The translations under genes and the position numbers were made by a program. From Streptomyces sp. Ru71 (GTDB lineage: Bacteria; Actinomycetota; Actinomycetes; Streptomycetales; Streptomycetaceae): a stretch of DNA of 64,000 nt. Shown here in pieces: positions 37,273-45,687 of the stretch. The stretch covers positions 1 through 64,000 of the forward strand of contig NZ_PQSS01000023.1 of NCBI RefSeq assembly GCF_002920535.1, in the 5' to 3' direction. Each line of letters starts with the position of its first letter. Positions within the stretch are counted from its first letter, which is position 1. The notes beneath the pieces were generated by a model that was given only the letters and a program-made list of their open reading frames with translations, did no database searches and was not told the origin of the DNA.

Positions 37273-38520
37273 ATGCTCGCCGAGTCGCTGTCCGCCGTCC
37301 TGCTCGCCCTCGTCCTGGCTTGCGCGGTCGTCCGTCCCTGGGGGTGGCCGGAGGCCGTCGTAGCGGTGCCGGCCGCCGCAGTCGTCGTCGGCACCGGGGC
37401 GATCTCCCTGGACCACGCCCGCGAGGAGGCCGCCCGCCTGGGCCCGGTGATCGGGTTCCTCGCGGCGGTGCTGGTCCTGGCCGAGCTCTGCGACGACGAG
37501 GGGCTGTTCCAGGCGTGCGGGGCGTGGATGGCGCGGGCGGCGGCGGGCAGTCCGACCCGGCTGCTGCTGTACGTCTTCGTCACCGCCTCGGCGATCACGG
37601 CCGTGCTCAGCCTGGACGCCACGGTGGTGCTGCTGACCCCGGTCGTGTTCGCCACCGCGGCCCGCCTCGGCGCCCGGCCCAAGCCGCACGTCTACGCCTG
37701 CACCCACCTGTCGAACACCGCCTCGCTGCTGCTGCCGGTGTCCAACCTGACCAACCTGCTGGCCTTCTCGGTCAGCGGGCTGAGCTTCGCCCGGTTCGCC
37801 TCTCTGATGGCGCTGCCGTGGCTGGCCGCCATCGCCGTGGAGTTCGCGGTGTTCCGGCGGTTCTTCGCCTCCGACCTGGGCGCCGGCGCCGAGACCCCCG
37901 ACACCGGCGAGCCGCCCCGGGTGCCGGTGTTCGCGCTGCTGACGGTCGCGGGCACGCTGGCCGGGTTCCTGCTCGCCTCCGCGGTCGGCCTGGACCCGGC
38001 GTGGGCGGCGTGCGCGGGCGCGCTGGTGCTGGCGGTACGGGCGCTGGCCCGGCGGCGGAAGCGGCCGGCCGAGATCGTCCGGGCCGCCTCCGTGCCGTTC
38101 CTGGCCTTCGTGCTGTCCCTGGGCATCGTGGTCCGCGCGGTCGTCGACAACGGACTCGCCGGCGCCCTCGGCCACCTGGTCCCGGACGGCACCTCCCTGC
38201 CGGCCCTGCTGGCCGTCGCCGCGCTGGCCGCCGTCCTGGCGAACCTGATCAACAACCTTCCCGCCGTGCTCGTGCTGCTGCCCCTCGCCGCGCCCTCCGG
38301 CGCCGGCGCGGTCCTCGCCGTGCTGCTCGGCGTGAACCTCGGGCCCAACCTCACCTACGCCGGCTCGCTGGCCACGCTGCTGTGGCGGCGGATCGTGCAC
38401 CAGCACGACCACCCGGTGGAGCTGAAGGAGTTCACCAAGCTCGGTCTTCTCGCCGTGCCCCTGTCCCTGGGCGCCGCCGTGGTGGCACTGTGGGGTTCCC
38501 TGCTGATGATCGGAGCATGA
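37273..38520 (+). CDS. ArsB/SLC13-type anion transporter
   Basis: Polytopic permease of the ion-transporter superfamily that includes ArsB arsenite pumps and SLC13 anion carriers; about eleven helices cover the whole 415 residues. Typical segments are 'ITAVLSLDATVVLLTPVVFA', 'CTHLSNTASLLLPVSNLTNL', 'LANLINNLPAVLVLLPLAAP' and 'GVNLGPNLTYAGSLATLLWR'. No arsR or arsC is adjacent, so arsenite export is possible but unproven. ATG 37273 is used. The best ribosome site (GAGAGG) fits instead a CTG nine bases upstream (37264), giving LNTMLAES, so a non-canonical start should be considered. It is followed after 16 bases by a Usp gene. Confidence 0.87.
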   Translation: MLAESLSAVLLALVLACAVVRPWGWPEAVVAVPAAAVVVGTGAISLDHAREEAARLGPVIGFLAAVLVLAELCDDEGLFQACGAWMARAAAGSPTRLLLYVFVTASAITAVLSLDATVVLLTPVVFATAARLGARPKPHVYACTHLSNTASLLLPVSNLTNLLAFSVSGLSFARFASLMALPWLAAIAVEFAVFRRFFASDLGAGAETPDTGEPPRVPVFALLTVAGTLAGFLLASAVGLDPAWAACAGALVLAVRALARRRKRPAEIVRAASVPFLAFVLSLGIVVRAVVDNGLAGALGHLVPDGTSLPALLAVAALAAVLANLINNLPAVLVLLPLAAPSGAGAVLAVLLGVNLGPNLTYAGSLATLLWRRIVHQHDHPVELKEFTKLGLLAVPLSLGAAVVALWGSLLMIGA

Positions 38521-38536
38521 GCGGAGGCCGGTCGCC

Positions 38537-38977
38537 ATGGCCGTCGTCGTCTGGATCGCCGAGGGCACCTGGCGTGCGTGCGTGGATGCCGCGCGCACCC
38601 ATGCCGCGGACGCCGCCGACATCGTGCTGCTGCACATCAGCGGCCACGATGTGCCCGACGCCGCACACGGCGCGTTCGCCGGACTGCTGGGCCGCGCCGA
38701 CCCGGGGCACGACCCCGGCACCCGGCTGGAGCGGATGGCCGCCGACTCCGCGCAGCGCCTCCTCGACGCCGCCGCCGACAGGCTCGGCCGTCCCTGCACC
38801 CGGATGGAACGCAAAGGCCGGCCCGAGCGGGAGGTGGTCGTCGCCGCCCGCGACGCCGACCTGCTGATCCTCGCCCGCGACGGCGACCGCACCCACCCGG
38901 GACCGAAGAGCCTCGCCCCGCCGTCCCGCTTCGTCGTCGACCACGCCCCGTGCCCCGTGCTGCTGGTGTGGCCGTAG
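38537..38977 (+). CDS. universal stress protein (UspA-like), divergent nucleotide loop
   Basis: Single Usp domain (146 residues). The first strand and helix ('VVVWIAEGTWRACVDAARTH') and last strand ('HAPCPVLLVWP') fit the family. In place of the usual G-x2-G-x9-G-(S/T) ATP loop it has 'LLILARDGDRTHPGPKSLAP', so nucleotide binding is doubtful. GCGGAGG lies before the ATG. It is 16 bases after the ArsB/SLC13-type transporter gene, and this transporter-Usp arrangement suggests co-transcription and a possible regulatory contact; that link is inference. Confidence 0.82.
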   Translation: MAVVVWIAEGTWRACVDAARTHAADAADIVLLHISGHDVPDAAHGAFAGLLGRADPGHDPGTRLERMAADSAQRLLDAAADRLGRPCTRMERKGRPEREVVVAARDADLLILARDGDRTHPGPKSLAPPSRFVVDHAPCPVLLVWP

Positions 38978-38996
38978 GACGGCGGTTGGGCGGCCG

Positions 38997-39647
38997 CTAC
39001 CGGGGGCGCAGGGTCACCAGGGGCCGGCCGTCCGCCGTACGGACCTCGTAGCGGGCGATCTGGCCGGGGTGGAAGGCGGCGCTGCCCTCGACGGTGGCCG
39101 CGCGGTCGTCGGAGCCGGGCGCGGTCCAGGTGGTGACGGTCTGCTCCGAGCCGTCGCGGCCGATCACGACCAGGCGACAGGAGCGGGCCCCGGCCGCGTC
39201 CCGGACCTTCAGCCGGACCTCGCTGCCCCAGTCCTCGTCGTGCGTGGTGACCTCGGCCCACACCCCCGAGCGCGGGTCCGTCGCGGCGAGCGGCGCGGCC
39301 CCGTCGTCGCCGGTCGCGAGGACCGCCACCGCCGGCCCGGTCAGCGCGACGACGACCGCCGCGGCGACGGCGTACAGCAGCCGGCGGCGCCCGGCCCGCC
39401 GGCGGCGGCCGATCTCGGCGAGCAGCCGGTCCAGCGGCCCGGGGCCCGCGGTCGCCATCGGGTGCACGGAGCGCGGCGTGGCCCGCCGGTACAGCATCAA
39501 CTGCCGGGTCACCGGACCGAATTCGGTCACCCGCGCCGAGCAGCCGGCGCACTCCATGAGGTGGTCCTCGAAGCGGAAGGCCTCCGCCTCGTCCAGCACG
39601 CCGAGCGCGTAAGCGGCGACGTCGCGATGCCGTTCCAGGGACCTCAT
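38997..39647 (-). CDS. membrane-anchored zinc anti-sigma factor
   Basis: Transmembrane anti-sigma factor. The cytosolic N-terminus is a zinc-binding anti-sigma domain ('RHRDVAAYALGVLDEAEAFR', then 'FEDHLMECAGCSARV', H29-x3-C33-x2-C36). One transmembrane helix follows ('RLLYAVAAAVVVALTGPAVA'), then an extracellular beta-rich domain ('SEVRLKVRDAAGARSCRLVV'). ATG 39647 has GAGGA upstream; a longer start at 39692 adds a poor leader. Genes of this kind normally follow their ECF sigma gene, but none is present here, so the partner is either unlinked or lost. Confidence 0.9.
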   Translation of the reverse strand: MRSLERHRDVAAYALGVLDEAEAFRFEDHLMECAGCSARVTEFGPVTRQLMLYRRATPRSVHPMATAGPGPLDRLLAEIGRRRRAGRRRLLYAVAAAVVVALTGPAVAVLATGDDGAAPLAATDPRSGVWAEVTTHDEDWGSEVRLKVRDAAGARSCRLVVIGRDGSEQTVTTWTAPGSDDRAATVEGSAAFHPGQIARYEVRTADGRPLVTLRPR

Positions 39648-39831
39648 GCGAATCCTCGTGCCGTAGGGTGCGGGTGGGGTCACTCCTTGCACCCATCGGT
39701 ACGGACCACGGCACCGATTGACTCAAGCCACGCACACAAATCGCCGCCGGGGATTCGGAGCGGCAGGGCCCGCGGATTGGTCCGGTCGGGGAAATTTCCG
39801 CCGGAGCGGCCGGTGGGTCCGCCGGGCCGGC

Positions 39832-40335
39832 TCAGAAGAGGTGGATGGCCAGGTGACCGAGCGGCAGCCCGAGCTGCCACGCCGGCGTCCACACCTGGGG
39901 CCCGTCGTCCTCGCCGAACACCCCGGCCCCGCCCGGCACCGCGTTCAGGTCGGGCGCGAGCAACTCGGTCTCCTCCAGCCAGCGCCACGCCGCCCGCGCC
40001 AGCTCCAGGTCCGGTGTGGCGCAGCCCTCGGCGTCCAGCGCCGCCAGCCGCTCGCGCACCCAGTCCTGCCACGGCTGGTCGTACGCCGTCAGTGACAGCC
40101 AGGTCTCCAGCTGGGTGACGACCCGGATGCCGGACAGCTCGCCCTCGGTGTCGGAGAGGAAGATGGTCAGGGCGAGCGCGTCGCGCCCGGCGCGGAACTC
40201 GAACGACGTCGGCGGCATCAGATCGCCGGTGCGCAGCAGCTCGTCCGCGATGTATTCGGCGTACAGCCAGGCCATGGGGACGGTGAGTTCTCCGCCGTCG
40301 GCGCCGTCCGTGCCCTGGTGACCTCTGTGCAGCAT
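39832..40335 (-). CDS. hypothetical actinobacterial protein
   Basis: A 167-residue soluble, acidic, tryptophan-rich protein with no signal peptide or membrane segment. It contains 'WLYAEYIADELLRTGDLMPP', 'GIRVVTQLETWLSLTAYDQP' and 'ARAAWRWLEETELLAPDLNA'. I do not recognise the family. The ATG at 40335 has AGGAAGGA directly upstream, and codon use matches its neighbours, so it is probably a real gene. It is transcribed towards the anti-sigma gene, 184 bases away, across a spacer that contains the palindrome GGAAATTTCC at 39790. Confidence 0.75.
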   Translation of the reverse strand: MLHRGHQGTDGADGGELTVPMAWLYAEYIADELLRTGDLMPPTSFEFRAGRDALALTIFLSDTEGELSGIRVVTQLETWLSLTAYDQPWQDWVRERLAALDAEGCATPDLELARAAWRWLEETELLAPDLNAVPGGAGVFGEDDGPQVWTPAWQLGLPLGHLAIHLF

Positions 40336-40727
40336 TCCTTCCTGCCTTCCTCCGGTGTCGCGCGTCGCCCGGTGCGGGCCCCCGTCCGGAACACGGATGA
40401 AGACAGCCGATTACTCAACCATGGTCAGCAGCAAGGCGCTTTGCGAAGCCTTGACCCAGTGGCCGGTTTCACCGCAGGTCGGCGAGCGGCACGAGGACGC
40501 GGGAATTCACGGTACCGGGCGCCGGGCGGGGCGCCGACGCCGCTTTCGCCCCACTGGCCCCGGGAGACGCATCAGTGCCCGGACGTCATGCCGGCATGGA
40601 GTGAGTGTGTTCACAGCCCGCCCGGTCGGCGGACACCGGACGGGTCAATGCGGCGCCCGGGCCGTTTGCGAGAGCCGGACCCCACATACCTATTCGTAGG
40701 TAAATGTGACCATGGCAGGGGTGAGTG
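40336..40727. other. 392-bp divergent intergenic region
   Basis: No gene is supported. It holds two perfect dyads: CATGCCGGCATG at 40587-40598 and the TACCTA-TTCG-TAGGTA hairpin at 40687-40702 next to the CapA-like gene. Promoters for both flanking genes should lie here. Confidence 0.5.
40687..40702 (+). promoter_or_regulatory. TTCG-loop inverted repeat before CapA-like gene
   Basis: TACCTA and TAGGTA are perfect 6-bp arms around TTCG, 25 bases before the ATG. As RNA this would be a very stable UUCG tetraloop hairpin close to the ribosome site; as DNA it could be an operator. AT-rich against its background. Confidence 0.5.
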
Positions 40728-41879
40728 ATGAACGCACGCGCACGCAGACGACTGCTGGCCCTGGCTCTCACGGCCGTCCTCGCCGCGGGGGCCGCCTGCC
40801 AGGCCCACGAGCGCGAGCAGGCCGGGCGTGCCGCCCCGCCGGCCGGCCCGCGCGGCTTCACCCTCGTCGCCTCCGGGGACGTCCTGCCGCACAGCTCGGT
40901 CATCGAGCGGGCGCAGTTCGACTCCGGCGGCATCGGCTACGACTTCCGCCCCCTGTTCGCCGGCGTCAAACCCCTGGTGGCGCCCGCCGACGTGGCCCTG
41001 TGCCACATGGAGGGCGTGCGCGGCACGGACGGCGACGACGCCGGCAGCCCTCCCTTCGCCGCGCCGCCCGAGGTCGTCGAGGGACTCGCCGCCACCGGCT
41101 ACGACAGCTGCGCCACCGCCTCCGACCACGCCCTCGACAGCGGCGCGGACGGCGTGCGGCGCACCCTGGAGACCCTCGACAGGGCCGGCGTGCGGCACGC
41201 CGGCACGGCGCGCACCGTGGCGGAGGCGAACTCCGTGACGCTCCTGCGCGCCGGCCGGGCCAAGGTCGCCCACCTCGCCTACACCTTCGACACCGACGGC
41301 GTCCCGCTGCCGTCGGGGCAGCCGTGGGCCGTCGGCCTCATCGACGAGGGCAAGATCATCGCGGATGCCCGGGCCGCCCGGAAGGCCGGGGCGGACGTGG
41401 TCGTGGTGTCCCTGCGCTGGGGCACCGAGTGGCAGGACGGGCCCGACGACAGGCAGCTCGACCTGGCCCGCCGGCTGACCGCCTCCCGGGACGGCGGCCG
41501 CCCCGACATCGACCTGATCCTCGGCACCCACGCCCATGTCCCGCAGCCGTACGAGAAGGTCAACGGCACCTGGGTGGTCTACGGCATGGGCGACGAGGTG
41601 GCCGGCGAGATGTACAACCTCGAAGGCGCCGAGGACCCGCGCGGCAACCAGTCCACCCTGAGCCGCTTCACCTTCGCGCCGCCGCGGCGGCCGGGCGGGC
41701 GGTGGGAGGTGGTCAGGGCGGAATTCGTCCCGCTGCTGTTCGACGTGGACGCGGGCCGGGTGGTGAACCTCAACCGGGCCCTGGCCGAGGGCGCCGGGGT
41801 GCGCGGGGTCCGCGACCGCATCCGCCAGGTGGTGGAGAGCCGGGGCGCGGCCACGGCCGGGCTGGTGATGGGGCAGTAG
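40728..41879 (+). CDS. CapA-family (metallophosphatase-like) lipoprotein
   Basis: Predicted surface lipoprotein with the CapA/PgsA calcineurin-like fold, associated in other bacteria with poly-gamma-glutamate capsule, though no capB or capC is nearby. Residues 1-25 are a signal peptide ending in a lipobox 'LAAGAACQ' (Cys25 if counted from ATG 40728, approximate). Fold motifs are 'FTLVASGDVLPHSSVIERA' (metal Asp), 'ALCHMEGVRG' and 'DLILGTHAHVPQPYEKVNG' (metal His), 'VVYGMGDEVAGEM'. Start ATG 40728 follows AGGGGTGAG; GTG 40725 is the alternative. It converges with the MarR gene. Confidence 0.88.
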   Translation: MNARARRRLLALALTAVLAAGAACQAHEREQAGRAAPPAGPRGFTLVASGDVLPHSSVIERAQFDSGGIGYDFRPLFAGVKPLVAPADVALCHMEGVRGTDGDDAGSPPFAAPPEVVEGLAATGYDSCATASDHALDSGADGVRRTLETLDRAGVRHAGTARTVAEANSVTLLRAGRAKVAHLAYTFDTDGVPLPSGQPWAVGLIDEGKIIADARAARKAGADVVVVSLRWGTEWQDGPDDRQLDLARRLTASRDGGRPDIDLILGTHAHVPQPYEKVNGTWVVYGMGDEVAGEMYNLEGAEDPRGNQSTLSRFTFAPPRRPGGRWEVVRAEFVPLLFDVDAGRVVNLNRALAEGAGVRGVRDRIRQVVESRGAATAGLVMGQ

Positions 41880-41894
41880 GGCGGCGGGCGCGGG

Positions 41895-42368
41895 TCAGTT
41901 CACGTCCACGTGCTCGAACATCCTCAGCATCTCGCCGAGCACGCGCAGACAGGCCGAGACGTCGGCGTCGGTGAGGCCGCCGCCGACCTCACGCAGCAAC
42001 GCCTGCTCACGGGCGAGCACGGCGGTGATCGCCTCCCGGCCCCGCGCGGTCAGGCGGATCAGCGAGGAGCGCTGGTGCGCCGGGTTGGGGATGCTCTCGA
42101 CCAGGTCCCGGGCGGCGGCGTCGTTCACCATCCGCTGCACGAACTGCCGGCTGAGCGCCTGGGCGCGGCCCATCTGCGGCACGGTCAGCGGGCCGTGCCG
42201 GTGCAGCAGGTCCAGTACGGCGCGCACGCCCACGGAGAGCCCTTCGACGGCCTCCCCCTGTTCGACGGCCCGCTGGACGCGCCGGTAGAGGGGGCCGACC
42301 ACGTCGAAGACCTCGGTGAGGCGGTGGGCGAGCACGTCGGGGGCGAGGGGTTCGTCGGCGGGATTCAC
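41895..42368 (-). CDS. MarR-family transcriptional regulator
   Basis: Winged-helix dimeric repressor, 157 residues: 'SVGVRAVLDLLHRHGPLTVP', recognition helix region 'QALSRQFVQRMVNDAAARDL' and wing 'IPNPAHQRSSLIRLTARGRE'. GTG start at 42368. It is divergent from an alpha/beta hydrolase, and the 89-base spacer plus start region carries three copies of a 19-bp ATGACA-type palindrome. The simplest reading is autorepression plus repression of the hydrolase, relieved by a small lipophilic or phenolic ligand; the ligand is unknown. Confidence 0.93.
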   Translation of the reverse strand: MNPADEPLAPDVLAHRLTEVFDVVGPLYRRVQRAVEQGEAVEGLSVGVRAVLDLLHRHGPLTVPQMGRAQALSRQFVQRMVNDAAARDLVESIPNPAHQRSSLIRLTARGREAITAVLAREQALLREVGGGLTDADVSACLRVLGEMLRMFEHVDVN

Positions 42369-42377
42369 CCGCCCATC

Positions 42378-42396
42378 ATGACACCCGAGGTGTCAT
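42378..42396. promoter_or_regulatory. MarR operator copy 1
   Basis: ATGACACCCGAGGTGTCAT is a perfect palindrome (8-bp arms, 3-base centre) ten bases from the MarR start codon. Confidence 0.8.
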
Positions 42397-42408
42397 AGCG
42401 CCCTGAGA

Positions 42409-42427
42409 ATGACACCTGGGTTGTCAT
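42409..42427. promoter_or_regulatory. MarR operator copy 2
   Basis: ATGACACCTGGGTTGTCAT repeats the copy-1 motif with one mismatched pair, 31 bases further on. Confidence 0.8.
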
Positions 42428-42440
42428 CATGGCGCCCCTC

Positions 42441-42459
42441 ATGACACCTTGATTGTCAT
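42441..42459. promoter_or_regulatory. MarR operator copy 3, overlapping hydrolase start
   Basis: ATGACACCTTGATTGTCAT has perfect ATGACA/TGTCAT arms, 32 bases after copy 2. Its last two bases are part of the hydrolase ATG at 42458. Confidence 0.75.
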
Positions 42460-43288
42460 GACGACGAATGAGCGGGACCTCTCCGGCCTGTCCTTCCTCG
42501 ACCTCGCCGACGGCGGCCGCCTGGCCTACCGCGACACCGGCTCCGGCCCGCCCCTGGTGCTGCTGCACGGCGGCTTCCTGGACCACCGCATGTGGCACGC
42601 CCAGATCCCGGCCCTGGCCGCCGGACACCGCGTCCTCGCCCCGGACGCCCGCGGCCACGGCGCCTCGTCCAACGCCACCGGGCCGTTCCGGCAGACCGAC
42701 GACGTCGCCGAACTGCTGCGCCGGCTGGACACCGGACCGGCCGTGCTCATCGGTCTGTCCATGGGCGCCGGCATCGCCGTCGACACCGCGCTGGAACACC
42801 CGGACCTGGTGCGCGCCCTGGTGGTCACCGGCGCGGGCACCAGCGAACCCGACTTCCAGGACCCCTGGAGCACCGCGTTGCTTGCGGAATGGACGGGCGC
42901 CCTGGCCGCCGGCGACATCGAGGGCTGGCTGGAGGCGACCCTGCGCTGGGTGGCGGGCCCGCACCGCACCCTCGACCGGATCGACCCCGACGTCGTACGC
43001 CGGCTGCGCGAGATGCAGCTCGGCACCATCACCAAGCACACCGCCGACGAGCCCGACTGGCGGGTCCCGGTGACGGACACCTGGAAGCGGGCCGCCGGCA
43101 TCGAGGTGCCGGTGCTGGCGATCCACGGCGGCATCGACGCCGACGACCACCTGCGCATGGCCGACCGGCTGGTGGCCACGGTGCGCGACGGGCGGGCCGC
43201 CACCGTCGACGGCACCGCCCACTACCCGAACATGGAGCGGCCCGAGGCCTATCTGACGCTGCTCACCGGCTTCCTCGGCACGCTCTAA
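42458..43288 (+). CDS. alpha/beta hydrolase
   Basis: Soluble alpha/beta-hydrolase fold enzyme (276 residues) of the esterase/haloperoxidase/lactonase type. The oxyanion segment is 'PLVLLHGGFLDHRMW', the nucleophile elbow 'LIGLSMGAGIAV' (S101), and the catalytic His is in 'GTAHYPNMERPEAYL'. The ATG at 42458 lies in the third MarR operator copy with no ribosome site, so the transcript may be leaderless. It is divergent from and presumably controlled by the MarR regulator, suggesting detoxification of the regulator's ligand. Its stop overlaps the converging permease stop by four bases. Confidence 0.9.
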   Translation: MTTNERDLSGLSFLDLADGGRLAYRDTGSGPPLVLLHGGFLDHRMWHAQIPALAAGHRVLAPDARGHGASSNATGPFRQTDDVAELLRRLDTGPAVLIGLSMGAGIAVDTALEHPDLVRALVVTGAGTSEPDFQDPWSTALLAEWTGALAAGDIEGWLEATLRWVAGPHRTLDRIDPDVVRRLREMQLGTITKHTADEPDWRVPVTDTWKRAAGIEVPVLAIHGGIDADDHLRMADRLVATVRDGRAATVDGTAHYPNMERPEAYLTLLTGFLGTL

Positions 43289-44697
43289 CGCCCCGCCAGC
43301 GCCGACCGCTTGTACGAGTAGCCGAAGTAGATCACCAGACCGATCACGAACCACACCGCGAACCGCACCCAGGTCTGCCACTGGAGGAAGGTGATCAGCC
43401 AGATCGAGAACACCACGCCCAGCGCCGGCACGAACGGCATCCAGGGCGTGCGGAAGGTGCGCGGCAGCTCCGGCTGCCGGTAGCGCAGCACGATCACCGC
43501 CGTGCACACCACCACGAACGCCAGCAGGATGCCGATGTTGGTCAACTCGGCCGCCTCGCCGATGGGGACGAATCCCGCGATGGCGGCCGACGCCACCCCG
43601 ACGATCCACGTCACGCGCGTCGGCACGTGCCGCGTCGGGTGCGTCTTGGCGAACCAGCGGGGCAGCAGGCCGTCCCGGGACATGGAGAACCACACCCGGG
43701 TGACGCCCAGCATGAAGGTGAACATCACCGTGAGGATGCCGATGATGGCGCCCACCGCGATGACGTCCGCGAGCCCGCTCAGCCCGACCGACTTGAACGC
43801 CGTGGAGAAGCCGCTCTCCTTGTCGATGTCCTTGTAGTTCTGCATGCCCGTCAGCACCAGGCACGCCGCCACGTACAGCACCATGGAGATCGCCAGCGAG
43901 TACAGGATCGCCTTCGGCATGTGCCGCTGGGCGTCCTTGGACTCCTCCGCCGCCGTCGACATGGCGTCGTAGCCGAAGACCGCGAAGAACACCGTCGCCG
44001 CGCCCGTGAACGCCCCGCTGATTCCGTACGGGAAGAACGGGTGGTAGTTGTCCGTGTCGATGTGGAACACGCCGACGCCGATGACCAGCAGGACCACCAG
44101 CACCTTCAGGACCACCACGACCGTCTCGAACCGGGCGGCGTTCCTGATGCCCAGGTTGAGCAGATAGGCGATCAGCAGGCACAGCAGCGCCGCGAACAGG
44201 TCGACCCGGTGGCCGTGACCGGTGCCCGGGGCGCCGAGCATCCACTGCGGCAGATCGGCGCCCATCTCCTCCACCAGGAAGCTGAAGTAGCCGGAGATGC
44301 CGATGGCGACCACCGCCACGATCGCCGTGTACTCCAGCAGCAGGTCCCAGCCGATGAACCAGCCGGCGAACTCGCCGAGCACCGCGTAGCCGTAGGTGTA
44401 CGCCGAGCCCGCCTTCGGGATCAGCCCCGCGAACTCGGCGTACGACAGCGCGGCGCAGGCGCTGGCCACGCCGGCGATGAGGAAGGACACCACCACCGCC
44501 GGACCCGCCGTGCCGTTGGCCACCGTGCCGGCCAGGGTGAAGATGCCCGCGCCGATGATGCCGCCCACGCCGATCGCGGTCAGCTGCCACAGCCCGAGCG
44601 ATCTCTCCAGCCTCGGGCCCTCCGCGACTTCCGTCTCCTCGATGTGCTCGATCGGTTTGCGACGGAGAATGCCCTCGCCCATCCGGAGCCCGGCCAC
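43285..44697 (-). CDS. APC-superfamily amino acid permease (cationic amino acid transporter type)
   Basis: Twelve-helix amino-acid permease in the cytoplasmic membrane. 'LWQLTAIGVGGIIGAGIFTL' is the consensus first helix, with 'YAEFAGLIPKAGSAYTYGYA' and 'VFFAVFGYDAMSTAAEESKD' in the substrate-binding core; this group most resembles cationic amino acid transporters. I chose GTG 44697 because AGAGGTGAG stands at ideal spacing; ATG 44682 or ATG 44742 are alternatives in frame. It is divergent from the HbpS-like gene, 280 bases away. Substrate is not proven. Confidence 0.93.
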   Translation of the reverse strand: MAGLRMGEGILRRKPIEHIEETEVAEGPRLERSLGLWQLTAIGVGGIIGAGIFTLAGTVANGTAGPAVVVSFLIAGVASACAALSYAEFAGLIPKAGSAYTYGYAVLGEFAGWFIGWDLLLEYTAIVAVVAIGISGYFSFLVEEMGADLPQWMLGAPGTGHGHRVDLFAALLCLLIAYLLNLGIRNAARFETVVVVLKVLVVLLVIGVGVFHIDTDNYHPFFPYGISGAFTGAATVFFAVFGYDAMSTAAEESKDAQRHMPKAILYSLAISMVLYVAACLVLTGMQNYKDIDKESGFSTAFKSVGLSGLADVIAVGAIIGILTVMFTFMLGVTRVWFSMSRDGLLPRWFAKTHPTRHVPTRVTWIVGVASAAIAGFVPIGEAAELTNIGILLAFVVVCTAVIVLRYRQPELPRTFRTPWMPFVPALGVVFSIWLITFLQWQTWVRFAVWFVIGLVIYFGYSYKRSALAGR

Positions 44698-44977
44698 GCG
44701 TCTCACCTCTTCGCGATCGGCAAACGGCTGACGGCGGATCATGATGTCCCAGTCCCCTCGCCCTGGGAAGACGCCACGCACGAGCCCGGCACGGCGAGGG
44801 TCGTCCGATCGGACGACACGACCGTCATCCGATGCGCGCCGCGGGACGAGCCGGGCCGTCGAGGGGAGCGGGCCGGTTCCGGGCGGAGGCTGGAGGCACA
44901 GCGCACCAAGCGCTGAGCGTGGACCCGGCACCAGGCCGCGGTCCGCGCCTGTGCGACACGACAGGGAGCCGTCCGGC

Positions 44978-45538
44978 ATGCAGCACAAGGCAAAGAAGTT
45001 CTCCACCCGCGCCAAGGTCGTCACCTCCGCCGCCCTCCTCGCCGCCGTCGGCGCCGGTGCGGCCGGCGCGGTGTCCGCCTCCGCCGACACCCCGGCCGCC
45101 GCCCCCGCCGCGCTGAAGGAGAAGACCACCACGACCTCCACCCACCTCACGGTCGACGCCGCCACCGACGCCGCCCGGGCCGCCCTGGACGCCGCCGAGA
45201 AGGACGGCCAGCGGGTCACCGTGGCCGTCGTCGACCGCAACGGCAACACGATCGTGACCCTGCGCGGCGACGGCGCCGGCCCGCAGTCCTACGAGAGCGC
45301 GATCAAGAAGGCGTACACCTCGGTCTCCTGGAACGCGCCCACCTCGGAGCTGGCCAAGCGCCTGGAGAAGGCCCCCAACCTGAAGGACATCCCGGGCACC
45401 CTGTTCCTCGCCGGCGGCGCCCCGGTCGCGTACAACAGCGCGCCGATCGCGGGCATCGGCGTCGCGGGCGCCCCGTCCGGCGACCTGGACGAGAAGTTCG
45501 CGCAGGCCGGCGTCGACGCGATCAGCAACGGCCGCTGA
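44978..45538 (+). CDS. secreted HbpS/GlcG-like haem-binding protein
   Basis: Exported protein of the GlcG/HbpS fold (186 residues). S. reticuli HbpS is an extracellular haem-binding octamer that modulates the SenS-SenR system. A signal peptide occupies residues 1-38 ('VVTSAALLAAVGAGAAGAVS', end 'SASADT'). The domain has 'HLTVDAATDAARAALDAAEK', 'GQRVTVAVVDRNGNTIVTLR' and 'FLAGGAPVAYNSAPIAGIGV', which are family hallmarks. No senS/senR genes are adjacent, so a role in haem scavenging or oxidative protection is the safe statement. ATG 44978 has GGGAG upstream. Confidence 0.9.
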   Translation: MQHKAKKFSTRAKVVTSAALLAAVGAGAAGAVSASADTPAAAPAALKEKTTTTSTHLTVDAATDAARAALDAAEKDGQRVTVAVVDRNGNTIVTLRGDGAGPQSYESAIKKAYTSVSWNAPTSELAKRLEKAPNLKDIPGTLFLAGGAPVAYNSAPIAGIGVAGAPSGDLDEKFAQAGVDAISNGR

Positions 45539-45687
45539 CCGCCCGGGCCACCCGCGTGAGCGCCACCCTGACCGGGCGGCACGCTCCCGAACCGGCGGCG
45601 CGCGGCCTCCCCCCGGCCGCGCGCCGCCGGCGCACCCGCCTGACCGCCGTACTGTCGTCCGTCGCCGCCCTGTGGAGGAGTCGCGCC

